Shown in pieces: positions 8,566-15,146 of a stretch of DNA of 64,000 nt (the stretch's first letter is position 1; each line of letters opens with the position of its first letter). This stretch comes from an uncultured Bacteroides sp. (GTDB taxonomy: Bacteria; Bacteroidota; Bacteroidia; Bacteroidales; Bacteroidaceae). The stretch spans positions 1-64,000 of the forward strand of contig CAJKXC010000002.1 of the NCBI GenBank assembly GCA_905203765.1, given 5' to 3'. The notes beneath the pieces were generated by a model. It was not told the DNA's origin and made no database searches. It saw only the letters and a list, made by a program, of their open reading frames with translations. Position numbers and translations under genes: made by a program.

Positions 8566-9315
8566 TTATTTCATGATTCCGTCTTTTCCGAATGGAGAAG
8601 CGTCGTGACTCAGGTTTTCTTCAATACTGCCTATGATACCGTCCTTGATGTGGATAATCTTGTCCGTCTGGTTGGCTACGCCGCTTTCGTGGGTTACCAC
8701 AATGATGGTCATGCCCGTCTTATGCAGGTCTTTCAATATCTGCATCACCTCTACGGAAGTCTTACTGTCCAGTGCGCCGGTAGGTTCGTCGGCAAGGATA
8801 ATCTGCGGTTGGGTGATAAGTGCGCGGGCGATGGCCACACGCTGCTTCTGACCGCCGGACATTTCGTTCGGCATATGGTGTGCCCACTCTTTCAGCCCCA
8901 GGCGGTCGAGGTATTCCAATGCCAGTGCATTGCGCTTCCGGCGGCTCACTCCCTGATAGAAGAGGGGCAAGGCTACATTCTCCACTGCATTCTTGAACGA
9001 AATCAGGTTGAAGGACTGGAAGATGAAGCCAATCATGCGGTTGCGGTACTCGGCAGCCTTCGTTTCACTGAGGTTCTTGATGAGCGTGCCGTTCAGGTAA
9101 TATTCTCCGGTATCGTAGTTATCCAGAATACCTAATATATTAAGTAAGGTGGACTTTCCCGAACCGGACGCTCCCATGATGGAAACGAACTCTCCTTTAT
9201 CAATGTCGAGGTTGATGCCTTTGAGCACATGAAGCGGTGCTCCGTTGTTGTAGGTCTTGTTAATGTCTTTAAGTTGTATCACGATTTCCCTGTTTATTGC
9301 TTTGTTCCTTATCAA
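8566..9315 (-). CDS. MacB/LolD-like ABC transporter ATPase
   Basis: 249 residues. Walker A GASGSGKST (residues 48-56), Q-loop FQSFNLI, ABC signature MSGGQKQR, Walker B IILADEPTGALDS and the switch His in VVTHE. These are the features of the MacB/LolD/FtsE-type ATPases that drive FtsX-like permeases. First gene of the minus-strand export operon (ATPase, permease, permease, adaptor, TolC). It is divergent from the ROK kinase gene. Confidence 0.93.
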   Translation of the reverse strand: MIRNKAINREIVIQLKDINKTYNNGAPLHVLKGINLDIDKGEFVSIMGASGSGKSTLLNILGILDNYDTGEYYLNGTLIKNLSETKAAEYRNRMIGFIFQSFNLISFKNAVENVALPLFYQGVSRRKRNALALEYLDRLGLKEWAHHMPNEMSGGQKQRVAIARALITQPQIILADEPTGALDSKTSVEVMQILKDLHKTGMTIIVVTHESGVANQTDKIIHIKDGIIGSIEENLSHDASPFGKDGIMK

Positions 9316-9458
9316 TTTTCACTATTAGACGCAACAATGTTACGAAAAGTTGCAAATACCACAAAGTTTTTTAAAAAAAGATTTTGTTATGTCGTTTTTC
9401 TTTGTGATTTTTGTAACCACTAACATAATTAACTAACCCTTTAAACAAACGTAATATC

Positions 9459-10439
9459 ATGAATTCAAACATGGAAAAGCCCTATGTAGTGGGCATTGAC
9501 ATAGGCGGAACAAATACCGTCTTTGGTATTGTTGACGCACGTGGCACTATCGTTGCAAGTAGTTCTATCAAAACCGGCGCTTACGAGCAGGTAGAAGCCT
9601 ATGTGGACGAAGTATGTAAAAACTTGTTGCCGCTCATTATCGCCAACGGTGGAGTAGACAAAATCAAAGGTATCGGTATCGGTGCTCCTAACGGAAACTA
9701 TTATAGCGGTACTATCGAGTTCGCTCCGAACCTTCCCTGGAAGGGAGTAATTCCATTGGCAGCCATGTTTGAAGAACGCCTGGGCATTCCTACCGCATTG
9801 ACCAACGACGCCAATGCCGCCGGTATCGGTGAGATGACTTACGGCGCAGCGCGCGGTATGAAAGACTTCATCATGATTACTTTGGGTACAGGTGTAGGTA
9901 GCGGTATCGTTATCAACGGACAAATGGTTTATGGCCACGACGGTTTTGCCGGAGAGTTGGGACACACCATCATACGCCGCGAGAACGGTCGCCTCTGCGG
10001 ATGCGGACGTCACGGCTGTTTGGAGACTTACTGCTCGGCTACGGGTGTGGCACGTTCTGCACGCGAGTTCCTGACTGCAAGTACTGAACCCAGTTTGCTG
10101 CGTGCTATTCCTGCCGAAGAAATCACTTCCAAGGATGTATACGATGCAGCTGTAAAAGGCGACAAACTGGCACAGGATATATTTGAATATACAGGAACTA
10201 TCCTGGGCGAGGCATTGTGCGACTTCATCGCTTTCTCCAGTCCCGAAGCAATCGTACTGTTCGGTGGCCTGGCTAAATCAGGTGATTACATCTTCAAGCC
10301 GATCCAGAAAGCTATCGATGACAATATACTGCCCATCTACAAAGGCAAGACCAAGTTGCTGGCTTCCGAGTTGAAAGACTCCGATGCTGCCGTATTGGGT
10401 GCCAGTGCATTGGGCTGGGAACTGAAAGATATCAAGTAA
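9459..10439 (+). CDS. ROK-family sugar kinase (glucokinase type)
   Basis: 326 residues. N-terminal ATP-binding motif GIDIGGTNTVFG (about residues 13-24), a sugar-binding segment LTNDANAAGIGE, second phosphate motif ITLGTGVGSG and the ROK zinc-binding signature CGCGRHGCLETYCS (about residues 178-191). The family phosphorylates glucose or related hexoses, or acts as a repressor; no DNA-binding domain is present here, so a kinase. Cytoplasmic. Transcribed alone, ending in the hairpin at 10471-10507. The glucose released by the mannan pathway further along could be a substrate, but there is no linkage to prove it. Confidence 0.92.
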   Translation: MNSNMEKPYVVGIDIGGTNTVFGIVDARGTIVASSSIKTGAYEQVEAYVDEVCKNLLPLIIANGGVDKIKGIGIGAPNGNYYSGTIEFAPNLPWKGVIPLAAMFEERLGIPTALTNDANAAGIGEMTYGAARGMKDFIMITLGTGVGSGIVINGQMVYGHDGFAGELGHTIIRRENGRLCGCGRHGCLETYCSATGVARSAREFLTASTEPSLLRAIPAEEITSKDVYDAAVKGDKLAQDIFEYTGTILGEALCDFIAFSSPEAIVLFGGLAKSGDYIFKPIQKAIDDNILPIYKGKTKLLASELKDSDAAVLGASALGWELKDIK

Positions 10440-10470
10440 GCAAGCGCTACTTGCAATATAATAAGGTAAG

Positions 10471-10507
10471 GGGTGGAAACAGTTTGAATGCTGTTTCCAC
10501 CCTTTTT
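10471..10507 (+). terminator. Intrinsic terminator of the ROK kinase gene
   Basis: Perfect 12-bp stem GGGTGGAAACAG/CTGTTTCCACCC (10471-10482, 10491-10502) and TTTTT. Confidence 0.92.
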
Positions 10508-10606
10508 CTTTATGTCCGCGGCAGTGTCCTGTTCCTAATCGTTTCATTTGCGGGCTGGTTTGTATCCTATGGTATATTTCCCTTTCTTTATTCCAACAAC
10601 CTTTCT

Positions 10607-10614
10607 TATATTTG
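10607..10614 (+). promoter_or_regulatory. -7 box for the 608-residue secreted protein gene
   Basis: TATATTTG, matching TAnnTTTG, 33 nt upstream of the ATG at 10648. Confidence 0.55.
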
Positions 10615-10647
10615 TCTGTATAACATCAAATTGAAAAACACCAATTT

Positions 10648-12474
10648 ATGAAAAACTTCAGTTATGCAGCAGTAATTGCTATCTTATTGTGCTTCTCCAT
10701 GTCCGTGGGTGCACAGAATTACAATGGCTTTAAAGCCTCGATTTACATCACTTCGGGTGATGTTAGTAAAATGACAGACACTAAGTGGCTGGAAGGTGTA
10801 TGGGCAGAAATGACCAAAACGTTTAAACCTGATAAGGTTTACATCGAGACGCACCGGGATGGCAGATATACCCCGGAAGCTGCGTTGATAGCTGCCAAGA
10901 AATTCTTTAAGAGTAAGAATGTAGAGATGGCCGGTGGTATTACTTATACGGTAGCCGGCGACGGCAAGTTCAAGACGTTCTGTTATACCAATCCCGAGAG
11001 CCGGGCAGAGGTTAAGAAGATAGCAGAGTATACCGCCAAGCATTTTGATGAGATCATCCTGGACGACTTCTTCTTCAATACCTGCAAGTGCCCGGAATGT
11101 ACTGCGGCAAAGGGAAGCCAGTCATGGACGGACTTCCGTGTCAAACTGATGAATGATGCGGCTGCCAATCTGCTGATTGGTCCTGCAAAGGCCATCAACC
11201 CCAAATGTAAGTTCATCATCAAGTATCCCAACTGGTACGAACACTTCCAGGCTTCCGGCTTTGACCTGGGTGCAGAGGCTAAACGCTTCGACGGAATATG
11301 GACCGGTACCGAAACCCGTAACCCGGATGCCGACCAGCACCTGCAAGCCTACTTGGGCTACAGCATCTTCCGTTACTTCGAGAACATCGCTCCCGGCAGA
11401 AACGGCGGCGGATGGATTGATGCCGGTGGTATGCGTTATGCCGACCGTTATGCCGAACAAATCTGGTTGACCCTGTTTGCTAAGGCTCCTGAATGCGCTA
11501 TCTTTGAGTTCGGTAGTCTGCAACGTCCGTTGGGAACGCAGTTCAAAGGCGCTTGGCAAGGTACCGGCACCAGCCTCAATTGGGCAGACCTGGGCGATTC
11601 TCCCACTTTTGCCACCTTGGCGGGTGTTTCTTATAATATAGCGAACAAGGTATGCAGCAAGTTGGGCAACCCGGTAGGAATAAAGAGCTATAAGCCCATC
11701 GGTTCCGAAGGCGAAGACTTCTTGCAGACTTACCTCGGTATGGTTGGCTTGCCTATCGAGATGGTTCCCGAATTCCCATTCGGCGCGAAGATGGTATTGC
11801 TGACGGAACAGGCTGCGTTCGATAAGGACCTGGTATCCAAAATCAAGAGACATCTGAAAGAGAAGAACAGCGTCATCATCACTACCGGATTGCTGAAAGT
11901 AATCCAGAAGGAACTGGGCGACATCGTCGAACTGCGAATCAATGACAACAAGGGCTTTGTGAATGACTTCGGTCACTTTGGCAAGTCAGAGAAAAACATC
12001 CTCATTCCCCAGGTATACTATAATACCAATGACGCTTGGGAAGACATCCCGGCTATCGACGACGGTGTTACCGGCTGGACGATGCTGATGCAGGCCCGTT
12101 ACGAAGACGGTTCCGTATGGGTGCTGACCATCCCCGATTCATTTGCCGGACTGTACCGCCTGCCCGCCGGCGTGCTGAATAGAGTACGTGCCGTAGCCAG
12201 TCCTGATGTTCCTGTACGTTTGGAAGGCCCTGCCAATGTCAGCCTCTTCGTATACGACAACAATACATTTATCGTAGAGTCCTTCTCGGACGAACCGGTC
12301 AATGTGAAAGTCGTTATGGATGCTACCACCGGCACTATCACCGACCTCATTACCAACGAAATCATCAAGGGAGAGAAAACGCCCGATGCACGTATCTGGC
12401 TGAGAGATGCAAAGGAAAAGAATGCCTTCGGAATGACTATCAAACCTCATTCTTTCAGGGCTTTCAAGAGATAA
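10648..12474 (+). CDS. Secreted TIM-barrel-like protein, function unknown
   Basis: 608 residues with a signal peptide (1-22, ending VGAQ). I do not recognise a named family. The N-terminal ~330 residues alternate strand and helix like a TIM barrel, with acidic residues at strand ends (FDEIILDDFFFNT; RFDGIWTGTETRN), as in retaining glycosidases. Directly after the DD pair comes a Cys cluster C-K-C-P-E-C (about residues 150-155), possibly a metal site. The remainder (about 370-608) contains a GATase-like or Rossmann-like middle and a C-terminal beta region as in some glycoside hydrolases. A secreted carbohydrate-active enzyme is a reasonable guess, no more. Single gene with its own promoter; the 22-bp array and a terminator follow. 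Confidence 0.75.
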   Translation: MKNFSYAAVIAILLCFSMSVGAQNYNGFKASIYITSGDVSKMTDTKWLEGVWAEMTKTFKPDKVYIETHRDGRYTPEAALIAAKKFFKSKNVEMAGGITYTVAGDGKFKTFCYTNPESRAEVKKIAEYTAKHFDEIILDDFFFNTCKCPECTAAKGSQSWTDFRVKLMNDAAANLLIGPAKAINPKCKFIIKYPNWYEHFQASGFDLGAEAKRFDGIWTGTETRNPDADQHLQAYLGYSIFRYFENIAPGRNGGGWIDAGGMRYADRYAEQIWLTLFAKAPECAIFEFGSLQRPLGTQFKGAWQGTGTSLNWADLGDSPTFATLAGVSYNIANKVCSKLGNPVGIKSYKPIGSEGEDFLQTYLGMVGLPIEMVPEFPFGAKMVLLTEQAAFDKDLVSKIKRHLKEKNSVIITTGLLKVIQKELGDIVELRINDNKGFVNDFGHFGKSEKNILIPQVYYNTNDAWEDIPAIDDGVTGWTMLMQARYEDGSVWVLTIPDSFAGLYRLPAGVLNRVRAVASPDVPVRLEGPANVSLFVYDNNTFIVESFSDEPVNVKVVMDATTGTITDLITNEIIKGEKTPDARIWLRDAKEKNAFGMTIKPHSFRAFKR

Positions 12475-12486
12475 CACTTTCCTTGT

Positions 12487-12684
12487 ACGGGCATTCATTG
12501 CGCTCTGCACAGGCATTCGTTGTGTTCTACACAGGCATTCATTGTGTTTAGTACAGGCTTTTGTTGTGCCCGGTACATTGACTTATCAACGGCTAACGGC
12601 TATGAAGCAATTTGTTCATGGTCGTTAGCCGATTTGTTTACGGTCGTTGACAAATCGCTTCGCAACTGTTAGCCCTTTATCATA
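12487..12684. repeat. 22-bp period tandem array A
   Basis: Four clear consecutive 22-bp units (12487-12508, 12509-12530, 12531-12552, 12553-12574), each opening ACAGGC or ACGGGC and sharing a TTGTG or TTGCG core at positions 12-16. The same 22-bp spacing can be followed further: TTTGTTCATGGTCGTTAGCC and TTTGTTTACGGTCGTTGAC repeat 22 bp apart, and GTTAGCC recurs. The array begins 12 nt after the stop codon of the upstream gene. A strong hairpin terminator follows at 12792-12828. Boundaries past 12574 are uncertain. Confidence 0.75.
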
Positions 12685-12791
12685 CTATGGGCTTTATCGC
12701 ATAAAACACTGTTGTTGTGCAGACAGAGCACTGGACAGAGACGTGTCAATGCACTGCATTCCAGGTGCCGGGCACAGGCTTTCCGGATAAT

Positions 12792-12828
12792 AAAAAAGGG
12801 AAACTGACACTGTCAGCTTCCCTTTTTT
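12792..12828. terminator. Bidirectional terminator between convergent genes
   Basis: Stem AAAAAAGGGAAACTGACA/TGTCAGCTTCCCTTTTTT (12792-12809, 12811-12828) with one mismatch and T-runs on both strands. It serves the 608-residue protein gene on plus and rplS on minus. Confidence 0.92.
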
Positions 12829-12850
12829 ATTTCGAAATAGGAGTGTGGTA

Positions 12851-13204
12851 TTAACCGTTAACTCTTTTTTCTTTAATTCTTGCTTTCTTACCGGTAAGAG
12901 CACGCAGGTAGTACAACTTAGCGCGACGAACCTTACCTACCTTGTTCACCTCGATGCTGTCGATAGCCGGTGACTCGATGGGGAAAATACGTTCTACGCC
13001 TACGGTTCCTGACATCTTACGTACTGTAAAACGCTTCTTCTCTCCGTGTCCGGCAATCTTGATAACAACACCACGGTACAACTGTACACGCTCTTTGTTA
13101 CCTTCGACAATACGATATGCTACTGTCACTGTGTCACCTGCCTTGAAGTTAGGGTGCTGCTTTCCGGTAGCAAATGCTTCTTCTGCAATTTTAATTAAAT
13201 CCAT
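12851..13204 (-). CDS. rplS: 50S ribosomal protein L19
   Basis: 117 residues. L19 at the interface of the ribosomal subunits. Characteristic segments are FKAGDTVTVAYRI, the IFPIESPAIDSIEV region and the basic end LRALTGKKARIKEK. Full length for the family. Transcribed alone on the minus strand, ending at the shared terminator. Confidence 0.97.
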   Translation of the reverse strand: MDLIKIAEEAFATGKQHPNFKAGDTVTVAYRIVEGNKERVQLYRGVVIKIAGHGEKKRFTVRKMSGTVGVERIFPIESPAIDSIEVNKVGKVRRAKLYYLRALTGKKARIKEKRVNG

Positions 13205-13347
13205 TGTTCTTTTTATTAAATTGTTTGATCGTTACAACGCAACATACCAGGCTTCTCTCTATTGTCCTGACAGCGATTGCGCGAAAGCGGTGCAAAGGAA
13301 CGAATTATTTGTCAGATACACAAGCGCTTTGAATCTTTTTTTATTTA

Positions 13348-13403
13348 CCACAGAGGACACTGCGTTTCTATATAAACTCTGTGAGACTCTGTGTCCTCTG
13401 TGG
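13348..13403. repeat. CACAGAGG-type intergenic inverted repeat
   Basis: Perfect 13-bp arms CCACAGAGGACAC (13348-13360) and GTGTCCTCTGTGG (13391-13403) around a 30-nt loop that contains further CTCTGTG words. Sequences of this kind recur between genes in many Bacteroides genomes (general knowledge). It lies between the start of rplS and the promoter of the 5'-nucleotidase genes. Confidence 0.8.
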
Positions 13404-13451
13404 TGAACAGATTTTCTATCGCTTTTCTATGGCGCAATCGCAAAAGAAAAG

Positions 13452-13459
13452 TATATTTG
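13452..13459 (+). promoter_or_regulatory. -7 box for the split 5'-nucleotidase genes
   Basis: TATATTTG matching TAnnTTTG, 24 nt before the ATG at 13484. Confidence 0.6.
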
Positions 13460-13483
13460 TAGCAATTTAAAAACTGAATAAAC

Positions 13484-14254
13484 ATGAATAGACAAACTAT
13501 CAATCTTCTTTCCGGGGCATTCTTGTCGGCGGCACTTCTGCTGACGTCCTGCCATACGTCCTACGAAGTAGTCAAAGCCGAAGGAGACCGGATTCCGATG
13601 GACTCTACCTGGGATGCGGCGCCGGATGCGGAAGCGGTAGCCCTGCTGGCTCCTTACAAGGCTAAAATAGACAGTGTGATGTATAGCGTGGTAGGTACTG
13701 CCGAGATGTCGATGGACCGTTACAGGCCCGAAAGCCTTTTGTCGAATCTGGTAGCTGACGTGTTGCGCGAAGCTGCCGTCGGGGTGCAGGGAAAGCCTGC
13801 CGATATGGGGCTGGTCAATGTGGGCGGCATCCGCAATGTATTGACGGAAGGTCCTATCACCACGGAAAATATTTATGAGATACTGCCTTTTGAGAACTCA
13901 CTTTGCATACTCACGATGAAAGGTTCCGCCATGAAGCAACTGTTCGAGAACATTGCAGTGAGAGGTGGCGAAGGAGTGAGCGGCATACAACTCGAAATAT
14001 CCAAAGACGGTAAATTACTGCAAGCCACCATCGGCGGCAAGCCCGTGGCAGATGAGCAGGTGTACACCGTTGCTACCATCGACTACCTGGCGGATGGCAA
14101 TGACGGGATGACCGCTTTTTTGCAGGCAGATAAGAGAGAATGTCCCGAAGGAGCCACCCTGCGCGGCTTATTTATGGACTATGTGAAGCAACAGACCGCT
14201 GCCGGCAAGAAGATTACCTCACGCATGGAAGGCCGGGTGATAATTAAGAATTAA
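13484..14254 (+). CDS. 5'-nucleotidase C-terminal-domain lipoprotein
   Basis: 256 residues. Lipoprotein signal ending LLTSC (lipobox Cys about residue 23). The rest matches the C-terminal substrate-binding domain of UshA-type 5'-nucleotidases: a segment SLLSNLVADVLREAA, VNVGGIRN, a PFENSLCILTMKG motif and VATIDYLADGNDGM, which supply the base-stacking residues. The metallophosphoesterase half is the next gene, so the enzyme is split in two. Periplasmic or outer-membrane anchored. The end of the gene is written in AATTAAG repeats. Confidence 0.9.
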   Translation: MNRQTINLLSGAFLSAALLLTSCHTSYEVVKAEGDRIPMDSTWDAAPDAEAVALLAPYKAKIDSVMYSVVGTAEMSMDRYRPESLLSNLVADVLREAAVGVQGKPADMGLVNVGGIRNVLTEGPITTENIYEILPFENSLCILTMKGSAMKQLFENIAVRGGEGVSGIQLEISKDGKLLQATIGGKPVADEQVYTVATIDYLADGNDGMTAFLQADKRECPEGATLRGLFMDYVKQQTAAGKKITSRMEGRVIIKN

Positions 14255-14263
14255 GAATTAAAA

Positions 14264-15115
14264 ATGAGAAGTTCGATGAAACGTATATATTCTTTGGCAG
14301 TTCTACTGCTTTTTGTTCTTTCCGCATCGGCACAGGAATTATTCATTCTGCATACCAGTGATATGCATAGTCGTATAGAGCCTATCAACCCCGATGCTGC
14401 CGATACTTATGCTGGCATGGGCGGCGTCGTGCGCCGCGCCACCTTCGTGAAGCAATACCGTGCCAAACACCCTGAGGTGCTGCTGCTGGATTGTGGAGAC
14501 ATCTCGCAAGGTACACCTTATTATAACTTCTTCCAGGGCGAACTGGAAGTGAAGATGATGAACCTGATGGGGTATGATGCCATGACAATAGGCAACCATG
14601 AGTTCGACTTCGGGCTCGACAATATGGCACGCCTGTTCCGCATGGCTACGTTCCCTGTGGTCTGCTCCAATTACGACGTCACGGGCACAGTGCTCGAGGG
14701 CTTGGTGAAACCCTACATCGTGCTGAAACGCGAAGGAGTGAAAATCGGCATCTTCGGACTTGCTCCCCAAATGGAAGGACTGGTGCAGGCGAGCAAATGC
14801 GAAGGCGTGGTTTATAACGACCCGATAGCCGTAGCGCAGGAGATGGCGGACCTGCTGAAAGAGAAAGAAGGTTGCGATGTCGTCATCTGCCTGTCACACC
14901 TGGGACTCAGCAGTTCCAAACCGGATGGTGCTTGTGACGAACTGCTGGTGCGCAAAACCCGTAATATCGACGTCATCCTGGGCGGACACTCACACACCTT
15001 TATGGAGAAGCCGATGACAGGCTTGAATGCCGACGGCAAAGAGGTGCCCGTGCTGCATACCGGCAAGAGCGGCATCTATGTGGGTGAAATGGTACTTACA
15101 CTCACCGAAAAATAA
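14264..15115 (+). CDS. 5'-nucleotidase metallophosphoesterase subunit
   Basis: 283 residues with signal peptide (ending SASAQ). Catalytic metallophosphoesterase motifs in order: LHTSDMHSR (D-x-H), LLDCGDISQGTP (GD), GNHEFDFG (GNHE), SHLG, and GGHSHT. These are all the metal ligands of the UshA N-terminal domain. The C-terminal domain is the preceding gene, 9 nt upstream; together they should hydrolyse nucleotides in the periplasm. A second Met, four codons downstream (14276), fits the signal peptide as well and may be the true start. Confidence 0.92.
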   Translation: MRSSMKRIYSLAVLLLFVLSASAQELFILHTSDMHSRIEPINPDAADTYAGMGGVVRRATFVKQYRAKHPEVLLLDCGDISQGTPYYNFFQGELEVKMMNLMGYDAMTIGNHEFDFGLDNMARLFRMATFPVVCSNYDVTGTVLEGLVKPYIVLKREGVKIGIFGLAPQMEGLVQASKCEGVVYNDPIAVAQEMADLLKEKEGCDVVICLSHLGLSSSKPDGACDELLVRKTRNIDVILGGHSHTFMEKPMTGLNADGKEVPVLHTGKSGIYVGEMVLTLTEK

Positions 15116-15146
15116 CACGTAATCATCATCTAAACAACACTGCATT

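Noticed and set aside
9316..9458. Operator-like or promoter element between the efflux operon and ROK gene
   Set aside because: No convincing TAnnTTTG box or dyad found on either strand; left unannotated.
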